A DNA stretch of 64,000 bases from an uncultured Clostridia bacterium (GTDB taxonomy: Bacteria; Bacillota; Clostridia; Saccharofermentanales; Saccharofermentanaceae), in assembly GCA_946407705.1 (NCBI GenBank), contig CAMJPC010000002.1, positions 124,001 through 188,000 of the forward strand, in the 5' to 3' direction. Shown here piece after piece: positions 26,819-35,970 of the stretch (its first letter is position 1; each line of letters opens with the position of its first letter). The notes beneath the pieces were generated by a model. The model worked only from the letters and a program-made list of their open reading frames with translations, searched no databases and was not told where the DNA came from. The position numbers were made by a program, and so were the translations under genes.

Positions 26819-27757
26819 TCACGGATGCTCGTTGAGCTTTGCGATGATCTCAGGGAGTTCCTTGTCGACGACGTCATTGTCGAGCTGGCATGTGCCTGCG
26901 TTTGCGTGACCGCCGCCGCCATAGCAGAAGCAGAGCTCACCGATATCCACGGTGCCTGCCTTGTTGACGATAGACTTGCCGATCATGACTGCCGTGTTCT
27001 GCTTCTTGAAGCCCCACGCTACGTGAACGCTCATCTCCACTTCAGGCCACATTGCGTAGACCATGAAACGGTTGCCCGTGTAGATGATGTCGAGAGGTCT
27101 GAGGTCGATGACGGCGACCTTGCCCTCGATCCTTACGATGTCCTTGAGCTGCTGCTTGAAGAGTTCCTGCTGCTCGAAATACATATCTACTCGCTCTTTG
27201 ACGTCAGGGAGAGCGAGCACTTCATCGATGTTGTGATCTACGCAGTAGCTGATGAGCTCCATCATGAGATCGTAGTTGGAGATCCTGAAGTTGTGGAAAC
27301 GGCCGAGACCGGTCCTTGCGTCCATGAGAAAGTCCATGAGGACCCAGCCTGTCGGGTTGAGGATCTCATCGATAGTGAAGTCAGCGGAATCGCCCTTGTC
27401 GACTGCCTCGAGGATCTCCTCGGTAACGGTCTTGAACCTGTCAGATCCGCCGTAGAATTCATAAACTACTCTGGCCGCAGACTTTGCGCCTGCAACGCAT
27501 ACGAACTTCTCACCGAAATCATCCTCGTCAGTTCTGATGAGCTCTGTCTCGTGATGGTCGAAAGCGAGACCTACCCTCGGATCGAAGGGGAGGTTTGTCG
27601 TTATGTCATTCTCGGTAATCTCAACTTTACCGTCCTGGACATCCTTCGGATGAACGAACTTGATGTCGTCGATCATGTCGAGTTCTCTAAGGAGCATGGC
27701 GCAAACCAGGCCATCGAAATCACTTCTCGTAACAAGACGCATCTTCTTGTTTTCCAT
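26819..27757 (-). CDS. DHH-family phosphoesterase (exopolyphosphatase-like)
   Basis: A 312-aa cytosolic protein with DHH motifs: RSDFDGLVCAMLL near the N terminus, FDHHETELI in the middle, and DHHA1-type FCYGGGGHANAGTCQ near the C terminus. Proteins of this form are annotated as exopolyphosphatase-like or NrnA/GdpP-like nucleotide phosphodiesterases; the substrate is undetermined, and a link to cyclic dinucleotides is possible given the GGDEF genes nearby. GGGAGG precedes the ATG. Confidence 0.8.
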   Translation of the reverse strand: MENKKMRLVTRSDFDGLVCAMLLRELDMIDDIKFVHPKDVQDGKVEITENDITTNLPFDPRVGLAFDHHETELIRTDEDDFGEKFVCVAGAKSAARVVYEFYGGSDRFKTVTEEILEAVDKGDSADFTIDEILNPTGWVLMDFLMDARTGLGRFHNFRISNYDLMMELISYCVDHNIDEVLALPDVKERVDMYFEQQELFKQQLKDIVRIEGKVAVIDLRPLDIIYTGNRFMVYAMWPEVEMSVHVAWGFKKQNTAVMIGKSIVNKAGTVDIGELCFCYGGGGHANAGTCQLDNDVVDKELPEIIAKLNEHP

Positions 27758-27861
27758 ATATGAAACCTCCCAATTAATAAATTAAAACTGACAATATCTT
27801 ATCACACTCGGGAGTAACTTTTCGGGGTGTTACAAATAGTTAATCAATAGTTTTATAAATT

Positions 27862-27888
27862 AAAAAACCCCGCGGTTACCCGCGGGGC
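27862..27888 (-). terminator. Terminator after the GH10-CBM9 xylanase
   Basis: Read on the minus strand: CCCCGCGG, a 4-nt loop, CCGCGGGG and TTTTTT, beginning 18 nt after the xylanase stop. Confidence 0.9.
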
Positions 27889-27905
27889 AAAAGGAGGTCC
27901 TAAGC

Positions 27906-29825
27906 TTATTTCAGCTTTGCATTTCCGAATACTGAAGGGTTCTGATATCCGTTTCCGGTATCGTCAGCCCAGCTCAAAGTTCCCGTTCTGGAGCCTGCCG
28001 AAGTAGCATCGTTGACCTGGAGTTCAAGTCCGATGACGGTCTTTCCTGCCTCAGGAGTGATGTCTGTCCACTTGAACGCTGCCTCGACGAGATAGCCGCC
28101 GTCCGTAAGCTTAACGGCGGACTTCATGTTCTCAGCCTTGCACTTTTCGCCGTTGAAGCTCAGCTTGTTCTTGTAGTTGATCCTGTACTGCTTGTCGTCA
28201 GGCTGATAGGATTCAGGCTTCTTGTGATCCTCGTCGATGAAGACCTCGATGGAATCCTGCTGCCATTCATCGCTGCTCTTGTCGTTCAGGTCGCTGTCCT
28301 TAACGTCCATCAGGACATAGAGGTTATCCTTGTCCCAGAGGAGCCTTGCTTCGCATGTGACCGCAACGCTCTGGACAACGATCGTAAGCTTGACTACTTC
28401 CGCGTTCTTCCACGCCTCATCGATCTCGCCGTCAACGCTGATGGTGCCCTGAGCGATCTCGATCGTAGGTCTCTTGAGAGCTTCCACGGGTTCGATCTTG
28501 GTGAGATCTACGAATGCCCAGTATGTGAGCTTTGCCTGATAGTTACCGTCGAAAAGAAGCGGATATACCTTCATCTTGCCGTCAGAAGCGCCGCCTACGT
28601 TGTTTGCGTCCTGGAGCCAGGAGTTGGTATCGATTACGCCCCAGACAGTGATTCCGGAGAAATTAATGCCGCTCTTCTTAAGGTTCTTCGCTGTCTCATA
28701 AAGACGCGCATAGTAATCACCTTCGCGGTTGAGCTCGTCAGCAAGCTTTGCCTCTGAACCGTCAAATGTGGCAGACGGCTTGAGGTCGAGCTCGGTGAGC
28801 ATGACCTTGTCTACGGCCTTTGCATAATCCCTGACTGCTTCCTCAAACTGGGTTACGGAAGGAGCGTTTACTGAGTAGTGGCCCTGCATTCCGAAGCCGG
28901 AGATCCTTGTGCCTTCAGCGGCCTTAACGTCGTTGATGAGCTGGATGATTCCCGCGCGCTTCTTGCCGTCGCACTCGTTATAGTCGTTGTAGTAGAGCTC
29001 CACTGAAGCAGGCGCGTACTTGTTCGCAAACTTGAATGCGTTGATGATGTACTCATTGCTGCCGTATACTTTCCACCAGCTGGACTTGGAGCCGTGTGTA
29101 TCATCTGAGAGACTATCTCCGCCCTGCTCAGCGTCCGTACGGTATGATCCGGTAGCATCGCTGATGGCTTCATTTACTACGTCAAAGCCATAGAAGAGAT
29201 CCTTGTACTTGCTCTGGTCGCCTGTGTAGTAAGTCAGAACTGTCTTGATATACCACTCAAGACGCTTGTTCATCTCATCCTTGGAAACATAATCCTTGGT
29301 CTTGTCATAGCCTTCGTGGAAGAACCATTCGGGAGTTTGGGAATGCCAAACAAGAACATGTCCCCTGACACGGATCTTATGGTCGGGGTTCTTGCTGTTC
29401 CACTCAACGATCTTGTCGAGGATCGGATCCGTTCTTGAATGATCGAGAGTGGGAACGTCGATCTGCTCGCCGTTTAATTCTTCCTTGTGAATGCTTCCTG
29501 CTTTGGGTGCTGCATTGTTGTAGCCGAACATGCAGTCAGGCTTGAGCTCGTTTTCGAGCGTGACTGCGTTAAAGTGCTTTGTCACGAGCTGCATAACCTT
29601 CGGATCACTGTAAGTGCTGTTGCCGAAACATGTTCCGACGATAGCGTCCTCGCCGAGTCCGTCAGCGCTTGCAACCGACTTGCAAAGATCCGGAATGTCG
29701 GTCTGGACCGCGTCGGGTGCCGCTGATACAGATGATGCAGCCGGTGTTCCTGCTTTGCAGCCACTGGCAAATACCATCGCGAGACTCATTCCCAACGCGA
29801 AGATCTTCTCGAGATTTTTCTTCAT
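27906..29825 (-). CDS. Lipoprotein GH10 xylanase with C-terminal CBM9
   Basis: A 639-aa exported enzyme. The signal peptide ends at a lipobox FASGC (Cys23), so it is tethered outside the cell. The GH10 barrel (about 50-445) has acid/base Glu219 in DVVNEAISD and nucleophile Glu345 in MLTELDLKP, plus RGHVLVWHSQTPEWFF. Residues about 452-639 form a CBM9-type domain (ISVDGEIDEAWKNAE). It would cut xylan at the cell surface, feeding oligomers to the cytosolic GH10 encoded 5 kb away. GGAGG precedes the ATG; a small hairpin CTGCC/GGCAG (29855-29872) sits in the leader. Confidence 0.93.
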   Translation of the reverse strand: MKKNLEKIFALGMSLAMVFASGCKAGTPAASSVSAAPDAVQTDIPDLCKSVASADGLGEDAIVGTCFGNSTYSDPKVMQLVTKHFNAVTLENELKPDCMFGYNNAAPKAGSIHKEELNGEQIDVPTLDHSRTDPILDKIVEWNSKNPDHKIRVRGHVLVWHSQTPEWFFHEGYDKTKDYVSKDEMNKRLEWYIKTVLTYYTGDQSKYKDLFYGFDVVNEAISDATGSYRTDAEQGGDSLSDDTHGSKSSWWKVYGSNEYIINAFKFANKYAPASVELYYNDYNECDGKKRAGIIQLINDVKAAEGTRISGFGMQGHYSVNAPSVTQFEEAVRDYAKAVDKVMLTELDLKPSATFDGSEAKLADELNREGDYYARLYETAKNLKKSGINFSGITVWGVIDTNSWLQDANNVGGASDGKMKVYPLLFDGNYQAKLTYWAFVDLTKIEPVEALKRPTIEIAQGTISVDGEIDEAWKNAEVVKLTIVVQSVAVTCEARLLWDKDNLYVLMDVKDSDLNDKSSDEWQQDSIEVFIDEDHKKPESYQPDDKQYRINYKNKLSFNGEKCKAENMKSAVKLTDGGYLVEAAFKWTDITPEAGKTVIGLELQVNDATSAGSRTGTLSWADDTGNGYQNPSVFGNAKLK

Positions 29826-29926
29826 AATGCCTCCAATCGAATATTGATCACCCTGCCCGCTGTAAGGCAGAATCCTCTATATTAGATTTTAATTGAAAGA
29901 AGAAATAAATAGACCGACAAACTCTA

Positions 29927-31312
29927 TCAGTTTGCAGGAGTTTTTTCATCTTCGTCATCTACGACGCGCTTGCCTATCCACTTGCGGCGGCGCCAGTGGC
30001 TGAGGACGATGAGTCCTCTGATGCATTCATCTGAAGCAGTGCCTGCAAAGATACCTGCAACACCGAATCCCAGGACGACTCCGTAGACGTAGCCTCCGAC
30101 GGCTCCTAACAGCCACATGGTGATAAGGCCGACGATGAGCGGATAGATATAATCTCCGGCAGCCTTGAGACTGCTTACGACTGTCATGTTAAGGCATCTT
30201 CCGATCTCGACAAAGATGTCGACTGCCATTATCAGAAACCCTATCTTTATTATGTTCTCATTAGCAGTGAAGATCCTGAGCGTAAACGGCGATAAGATCC
30301 AGTTGGTGGCTGCGATCATGACGGTGAACGGAAGTGTGAGCTTCAGTGTTTTGAACACTCTCTTGTATGCCGCTTCTTCCTTGCCCGCTCCGACGAGGTG
30401 ACCTGTGATTATCTGGGTGGCCATTGCGCTCGCGTTTGAAAAGACCATCGAAAACGAGATCAGCGAATTGCAGAAAACACGCGCGTTTACCGAGTCGTCG
30501 CCCATTGTGTTTACGAAAGAAAGCAGCACGAGCTGGTACATGCTGTAGGCGAAGTTTTCGCCTGCGGAAGGCAGTCCTATCTTTATCATTTTCGCGAGGA
30601 GCTTGCCCGGGAAAGGCTTCAGATACTTAAAGCCGAACTTGCCGATCTTCTTTTTGTAGAAGAACATTACCGCGAATATAAGCGCGATGACCCTTGCGGT
30701 AACAGTTGAGATTCCGACGCCTGCAACACCAAGGTTCAAGTGTTTCAAAGGTCCGTATAAGAAAAGATAATTACCGCCGATGTTTATCAGATTGATGACT
30801 ATCGAAATGTAAAAGCCGATCTTCGTATATCCGTTGCAACGGAGGATCTGGAGCATTACGTTGTAGCCTGCCTGCAGGAAGAGGCCTCCGCCGACGATGT
30901 CAAGATAAGTGCCCGCATCGGGGAGCATCTGGGGAGATACGTTCAGGAATGACGTGATGATGCCCTTTCCAAGGACAAGGAATGCCGAAAGGACGATTCC
31001 GAACACCATGTTCACGATGAAAGCGAGTGTATAGATCTTATTCATCTCGCCGTATTTTTTCGCACCGAGATACTGCGCAACTACAACGGATATTGCGGTT
31101 GCGATGATGTTGAACATGATTATGAAGAGGAACATGACCTGATTGGCATTGCCTACTGCCCCGACGGAATTCTCGTTATAGTGGCTCAGCATAAGAGTGT
31201 CCATGTTGTTAAGGAGGATGTTCAGGAGCAGCTCCAGGAACATCGGTCCCGCGATCACGAACAGTGAAGTCTTTTCATCTATTACCCGGGTACCCCCGGA
31301 ATTCTTTGCCAT
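29927..31312 (-). CDS. MATE-family efflux transporter
   Basis: A 461-aa protein with twelve hydrophobic segments in the two-fold repeat of the MATE family (for example SVVVAQYLGAKKYGEMN near the first half and TQIITGHLVGAGKEE in the second). It probably exports cationic drugs or metabolites using a Na+ or H+ gradient. GGAGG precedes the ATG. It has no cotranscribed neighbour visible. Confidence 0.9.
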   Translation of the reverse strand: MAKNSGGTRVIDEKTSLFVIAGPMFLELLLNILLNNMDTLMLSHYNENSVGAVGNANQVMFLFIIMFNIIATAISVVVAQYLGAKKYGEMNKIYTLAFIVNMVFGIVLSAFLVLGKGIITSFLNVSPQMLPDAGTYLDIVGGGLFLQAGYNVMLQILRCNGYTKIGFYISIVINLINIGGNYLFLYGPLKHLNLGVAGVGISTVTARVIALIFAVMFFYKKKIGKFGFKYLKPFPGKLLAKMIKIGLPSAGENFAYSMYQLVLLSFVNTMGDDSVNARVFCNSLISFSMVFSNASAMATQIITGHLVGAGKEEAAYKRVFKTLKLTLPFTVMIAATNWILSPFTLRIFTANENIIKIGFLIMAVDIFVEIGRCLNMTVVSSLKAAGDYIYPLIVGLITMWLLGAVGGYVYGVVLGFGVAGIFAGTASDECIRGLIVLSHWRRRKWIGKRVVDDEDEKTPAN

Positions 31313-31375
31313 GTGTTCTCCTCCGAATCATACGAGATTATACACTCAGAGGCTGTATTTAATAGCAAATAATGT

Positions 31376-31412
31376 AAAATCCCCCAATAAAATAAAAACA
31401 TTGGGGGATTTT
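31376..31412. terminator. Perfect inverted repeat terminator
   Basis: AAAATCCCCCAAT and ATTGGGGGATTTT form a 13-bp stem around an A-rich loop. It lies 24 nt after the L,D-transpeptidase stop and terminates that minus-strand unit. Confidence 0.85.
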
Positions 31413-31436
31413 GTTATGTTCTTTATTTGACCGGTC

Positions 31437-32261
31437 TCAGAACTTCTGGATGATTATCTTCATCGTGGACTCTGCGTCCTGAAGGATGTATCTCATTACG
31501 TCTTCGGGGATCGCGATGCATCCGCCGGTATAAGGCTTAACGCCCATGCAGTGGATGAATACCGCGGAACCCTTGCCGTACTCGTTGTTGGGGTTGTAAT
31601 CGGTCTCAAGTCCGTAATTGTACTCGGGGCTGTAGTAGTACATCTGCTCGCCTTCCGTGCACTTGTGGCCTGTTACCTTTGCATCTATGATGCGGTTGTA
31701 GTACTTCTCACAGCCGCATGCATATGTGTCGGGCGTGATCTTGGTGAACAGCATCTTTGTGCCGGGATTGCTCTTGATGCCGAATGCTCCCCTAACGCCG
31801 AAAACACCGAGAGGTGTCTTTGTGTCACCTTCCTTGGTCTTTCCGGGACCGTTAAGTCCGATGTAAGCGTCGCACTCGCGGGCGATCTTCCATGTTACGT
31901 TTCCGTCTTCGGTGGTCTCTTTGACGAGATACTGCGCAAATCCCTTTGTTCCCTCATCGCAGCGGATGAAAAGGATCTGCTTTACGGTGCTGTCCTGACG
32001 GAACTTGAAGAGTTCCTCGCGGACATCGAAATCCTGTCCCGGAAGCTTCTCATCTTCAGGCGCTTTCGTAGTCTCAACGGTTGTTTCAACAACTGTCGTG
32101 GTCTCGGAAGATACTGTGACCTCCGTCTCTGAAGCCGTTTCAGAAACTGACGTTGATATCACCGTAGGTTCATTTACTGACGGAATGGGAAATCTGCAGC
32201 CTGCCGCTGCGATAGCTGCGGTCATTAATGCTGCAAGTGCCATGACTTTGATCTTCTTCAT
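31437..32261 (-). CDS. Lipoprotein L,D-transpeptidase (YkuD domain)
   Basis: A 274-aa protein with a lipoprotein signal (lipobox AAAGC, Cys22), a Thr/Ser/Glu-rich linker (about 35-75) and a YkuD catalytic domain ending in the active-site segment FIHCMGVKPYTGGCIAIP. L,D-transpeptidases make 3-3 peptidoglycan cross-links or attach proteins to the wall. The consensus catalytic SxGC is here TGGC. AAGGAG precedes the ATG. It lies 29 nt downstream of the Cache-HAMP-GGDEF gene and is probably in its operon. Confidence 0.85.
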   Translation of the reverse strand: MKKIKVMALAALMTAAIAAAGCRFPIPSVNEPTVISTSVSETASETEVTVSSETTTVVETTVETTKAPEDEKLPGQDFDVREELFKFRQDSTVKQILFIRCDEGTKGFAQYLVKETTEDGNVTWKIARECDAYIGLNGPGKTKEGDTKTPLGVFGVRGAFGIKSNPGTKMLFTKITPDTYACGCEKYYNRIIDAKVTGHKCTEGEQMYYYSPEYNYGLETDYNPNNEYGKGSAVFIHCMGVKPYTGGCIAIPEDVMRYILQDAESTMKIIIQKF

Positions 32262-32290
32262 TCTTAACTCCTTAACTCTCTGTCCGAACG

Positions 32291-34069
32291 TTAACGCGTG
32301 CCGCCGGCATAGCCGTCATGTTCGTGTATTACCTGTTTTGCCTCATACATCTTCTTGTCTGCACGCTCGAAAACATCCTTGAACGAATGGTCTTTCTCCT
32401 TATCGTATACCGCGCTTCCGACTGCGAAGGATACACGGTCGAGAACATTCTCATGCTCCTCGTTCTCCTGATCCAGCAGTTCCTTGAGCGTTCCGAGCAT
32501 CTCGTCCATTCTTGCGTACTCAACTACGGAAGGGATGACTACGAACTCATCTCCGCCGATCCTGAATACGGTACTCAAAGGGAACGCCTTGCAGAGGAGC
32601 CTCGATGCCTTCCTGAGAACGTCGTCTCCGGCCTGATGTCCGAGGTTGTCGTTGATGATCTTAAGGTAGTTCAGGTCGCACATTATTACCGCGAATTCAG
32701 CTGTTCCGGACTTGATCTGCTCATCGATGTATCCGACCGTATCCTCATATGCCGTCTTGTTCTTGACGTTGGTCAGGGAGTCGACATATGCCAGGTTTCT
32801 CATCGTGAGCAGGTCGTCTTCCTGCTGCTTCATCGTCTGGGCATTCTTTTCGAGCCTCTGCTCCTGTACCCTGATCCTTGCCTTGATGTCTTCCGATCTT
32901 GCACGGATGTTGTCTATCGCGATCCTGAATGCCCTCGAGAGTTCTCCGACCTCGTTGTCTTTCTCGGGAGGCAGAACGACATCGTAGTCGCCTTCGCTGA
33001 TCTCGTTAGCAGCGGACGTAAGGTCTCTCAAAGGGCCCGTGAAACGGTTGGCCATCAAAGCCGCGATGGCCGCAAGGATGATCGTCATGCCGACGCTGAT
33101 ATAGATCATGATCCTTATCGCGCGGTCCCTTGAACTGAAGACGCTTGCGTAGCTGTCGCAGAGAACGATCTTCATTCCGTTTCTGAGGGTAATGAAAGCC
33201 ATCGCGCGGTCGTCGCCCTGGAATTCATAACGGATCAGTTCTTCTCCGGTTGCGGGCTTACCCATCAGCTCGGCATTTTCGGTCAAATGGTCATCTTCAT
33301 CGTTGTGCAGATGATCCTTTCCCAGATCGTCAAGATGATAGTGGGCGCTTCCGTCCGCTTCCTTAAGATACATATAGCCGCTCGACTGGTATTTGAACGA
33401 GTCTACCCATTTGAGAAGTCTGGTAAAACTGATGTCTAATCCGATGATCGCGACCGGTTTATCACCGATGAAGATCGGCTCGACGTAAGAGATCATGTGA
33501 TCGTTCGCGCTTGCGTCATAATAGGGCTTGGTCCATCCGGCCTTCTTGTTCCTTATCGGCCCGTAGTACCAGTAATCAGCGACGGGATCTTCTTCGATCT
33601 CTTTCTGGGTAAAAGGATACGTAACGAATTTGCCTTCAGCATTCCTGGTGTAGTAGACACCTTCCTCGCGGTCGGTAACGCCGGTAACGTCAAGCGTGTA
33701 ATGAATGTAAGCACCCTGTATGAATTTGTTGTGCTCGGTCATGAAACGGATGAGATCATCCGCGTCTTTTACGATCGAATCCCTCAGCTTGCCGTCTTCG
33801 GAGATGGTCTTAACGTCGGGGATCTTGTTTGTTGTCCACCTGGCAAGTGAACCGACTGCGTCTTCTACTCTGACAAATTCCGTATTAAGGTCATCGCCGC
33901 GTTCCTCGCAGAAAAGGTTCATCTGAGACGCGGCATTCTCGGTCAGGATCCTGTTCGTCAGGATTCCGCTTATCGCCACCAATGTCAGAGCAAGCAAAAA
34001 AGCTCCGATGACAACCAGGAGCATCATTTTTGTGCTTAAAGACGAAAAGAACGCCTTAGATTTCTTCAT
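32291..34069 (-). CDS. Cache-HAMP-GGDEF transmembrane diguanylate cyclase
   Basis: A 592-aa membrane sensor: TM1 (about 15-38), an extracytoplasmic Cache-type domain (about 40-315), TM2, a HAMP segment (TGPLRDLTSAANEISEGDY), a short coiled coil and a GGDEF domain with FRIGGDEFVVIP. It should make c-di-GMP in response to an external ligand. The HAMP linker implies signalling by helix rotation as in chemoreceptors. The ATG at 34069 is chosen; a TTG six codons upstream is possible. The L,D-transpeptidase gene follows directly. Confidence 0.88.
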   Translation of the reverse strand: MKKSKAFFSSLSTKMMLLVVIGAFLLALTLVAISGILTNRILTENAASQMNLFCEERGDDLNTEFVRVEDAVGSLARWTTNKIPDVKTISEDGKLRDSIVKDADDLIRFMTEHNKFIQGAYIHYTLDVTGVTDREEGVYYTRNAEGKFVTYPFTQKEIEEDPVADYWYYGPIRNKKAGWTKPYYDASANDHMISYVEPIFIGDKPVAIIGLDISFTRLLKWVDSFKYQSSGYMYLKEADGSAHYHLDDLGKDHLHNDEDDHLTENAELMGKPATGEELIRYEFQGDDRAMAFITLRNGMKIVLCDSYASVFSSRDRAIRIMIYISVGMTIILAAIAALMANRFTGPLRDLTSAANEISEGDYDVVLPPEKDNEVGELSRAFRIAIDNIRARSEDIKARIRVQEQRLEKNAQTMKQQEDDLLTMRNLAYVDSLTNVKNKTAYEDTVGYIDEQIKSGTAEFAVIMCDLNYLKIINDNLGHQAGDDVLRKASRLLCKAFPLSTVFRIGGDEFVVIPSVVEYARMDEMLGTLKELLDQENEEHENVLDRVSFAVGSAVYDKEKDHSFKDVFERADKKMYEAKQVIHEHDGYAGGTR

Positions 34070-34145
34070 CCTTCCAGTTCCATACAATAGATTCGATATA
34101 AATCACCCTTATGTATATATTATAAACTCAAAAAAACATAATAAA

Positions 34146-34180
34146 AGCCCCGAACGTCATTTGACATCCGGGGCTGAAAA
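34146..34180 (-). terminator. Terminator after trpB2
   Basis: Read on the minus strand: AGCCCCG, an imperfect inner stem, CGGGGCT and TTTATT. Confidence 0.85.
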
Positions 34181-34205
34181 CGAAATCACAAAGAATGAAA
34201 AGAAA

Positions 34206-35573
34206 TTACTCTACGTTGGGAATTGTTGCAAAGCCCTTCTCGAGGTCCTCATCAGTAGGGATGAGATCAGACATCTTACCGTCGTGATATGCCTGATATG
34301 CCGTCATGTCGAAGTAACCGGTACCTGTGAGGTTGAAGAGGATCGTCTTTGCTTCGCCTGTCTCCTTGCACTTGAGAGCCTCATCGATCGCAGCGCGGAT
34401 GGCGTGTGAAGACTCAGGCGCAGGAAGGATGGTCTCTGTTCTTGCGAAAAGTGTTGCAGCCTCGAAAACCTTTGTCTGCTCGACTGCGACAGCTCTCATG
34501 TAACCGTCGTGATAGAGCTGTGAAACGATCGGGGACATGCCGTGATATCTCAGACCGCCTGCGTGTGAAGGTGAAGGCATGAACTCTGAACCGAGTGTGT
34601 ACATCTTGCCGAGCGGGCAGACGTGACCGGTGTCGCAGAAGTCGTATGCGAATCTTCCCCTTGTAAGTGAAGGGCATGAAGCAGGCTCAACGGCGATGAT
34701 CTCAGGATCCTTTTTGCCTGTGAGCTTGTCTCTCATGAATGCTGACATGATTCCGCCCAGGTTGGATCCGCCGCCTGCGCAGCCGATTACGATGTCAGGA
34801 TACTCTCCTGCTTTCTCCATCTGGATGTAAGCCTCTTCGCCGATGATGGACTGGTGGAGAAGTACCTGGTTAAGAACGGAACCCAGTACGTATCTGCTGT
34901 TGGGAGTATGTGTAGCCTTCTCGACAGCCTCGGAGATTGCGCATCCGAGAGATCCGCCCGTTCCGGGGAACTTAGCGAGGATCTGTCTTCCCACTTCCGT
35001 CGTATCGGAAGGTGAAGGGATGATGTCAGCTCCGAATGACTGGATGACTGACTTTCTGAAAGGCTTCTGCTCGTAGGAGCACTTAACCATGTAAACGGTG
35101 AGCGGGATATGGAAGAATGCGCTTGCCATGGCAAGAGCTGTTCCCCACTGGCCTGCACCGGTCTCAGTCGTGATGGAATCAAGACCCTGCTTCTTTGCGT
35201 AGTAGACCTGCGCTGCTGCAGAGTTGAGCTTGTGGGATCCGGAGGTGTTGTTACCCTCGAATTTGTAGTAGATGTGAGCGGGTGTACCGAGCTCCTTTTC
35301 GAGCTGGTAAGCACGGATCAAAGGTGAAGGTCTGAAGATCTTGTAGAACTCAAGAACTTCCTCAGGAATGTCAATGTAGCGTGTGTCGTTGTCCAGTTCC
35401 TGCTTGCAGAGCTCTTCGCAGAAGATGGGTGACATCTGTTCAACCGTAAGAGGCTCATGCGTGCCGGGGTGGATCAACGGTGCGGGCTTGATCTTCATAT
35501 CCGCACGGACGTTATACCACTGCTTAGGCATCTCATCTTCCGTCAGAAAAATTCTCTTTGCTTTGTCTGCCAT
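34206..35573 (-). CDS. trpB2: TrpB2-type tryptophan synthase beta subunit
   Basis: A 455-aa PLP enzyme of the TrpB2 subgroup (longer N terminus than TrpB1). The Schiff-base lysine is Lys115 in SGSHKLNSA; the phosphate-binding loop is CAGGGSNLGG. It condenses indole with serine to tryptophan and does not need TrpA, so it can salvage indole from the gut environment. AAAGGAG precedes the ATG. The gene stands alone under a Trp T-box, so it should be switched on by uncharged tRNA-Trp. No trpA or other trp gene is in the window. Confidence 0.93.
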   Translation of the reverse strand: MADKAKRIFLTEDEMPKQWYNVRADMKIKPAPLIHPGTHEPLTVEQMSPIFCEELCKQELDNDTRYIDIPEEVLEFYKIFRPSPLIRAYQLEKELGTPAHIYYKFEGNNTSGSHKLNSAAAQVYYAKKQGLDSITTETGAGQWGTALAMASAFFHIPLTVYMVKCSYEQKPFRKSVIQSFGADIIPSPSDTTEVGRQILAKFPGTGGSLGCAISEAVEKATHTPNSRYVLGSVLNQVLLHQSIIGEEAYIQMEKAGEYPDIVIGCAGGGSNLGGIMSAFMRDKLTGKKDPEIIAVEPASCPSLTRGRFAYDFCDTGHVCPLGKMYTLGSEFMPSPSHAGGLRYHGMSPIVSQLYHDGYMRAVAVEQTKVFEAATLFARTETILPAPESSHAIRAAIDEALKCKETGEAKTILFNLTGTGYFDMTAYQAYHDGKMSDLIPTDEDLEKGFATIPNVE

Positions 35574-35639
35574 AGTCGGCTCCTTTCATCTTGGCGGCAA
35601 GATGTTGGCCTGCCGGAAAGCATGGTGTTCGATATTTAC

Positions 35640-35920
35640 TTTCCGTCGCAATAAAAAAGTCCCGTGTCAAACGACACAGGACAGAATATACTGCGGTACC
35701 ACCTGTTTTGACTGCCGGGTTCTATGAGGTTGGCAGTCCACTCTGGTTCACGTTCCAACAAACGTGCTCTGCGGATAACGGGGGAGCTCCCGTCGGGCCA
35801 TTTCCTGCCCGCCCGTCTTCGGATCCATTCTCCGGCGCCTCAGATCCGCAATCCCACCATCTGCGGCTCTCTCGTTCTTCAGCGTTCTCCGGGTACTATT
35901 TCCGGGTCATTCGGTTTAAC
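35640..35920 (-). promoter_or_regulatory. T-box leader with Trp (TGG) specifier
   Basis: Minus-strand leader. Stem I carries an AGTA loop-E element and the 3' specifier loop GAATGGA: codon TGG (35827-35825) is followed by A. The distal GAGAGCCGCA/TGCGG part is present. The T-box core CAGGTGGTACCGCAG is at 35705-35691. The terminator is GTCCTGTGTCG/GACACGGGAC (35682-35659) followed by TTTTTT. The specifier fits the downstream trpB2. Confidence 0.93.
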
Positions 35921-35926
35921 AAAACA

Positions 35927-35955
35927 AATATAACCCGTGCCAACAGCACTGTCAA
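35927..35955 (-). promoter_or_regulatory. Strong promoter of the trpB2 T-box unit
   Basis: TTGACA (35955-35950), a 17-bp spacer and TATATT (35932-35927) on the minus strand; transcription should start near 35920. Confidence 0.85.
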
Positions 35956-35970
35956 TATGTTTTGGCGGTG

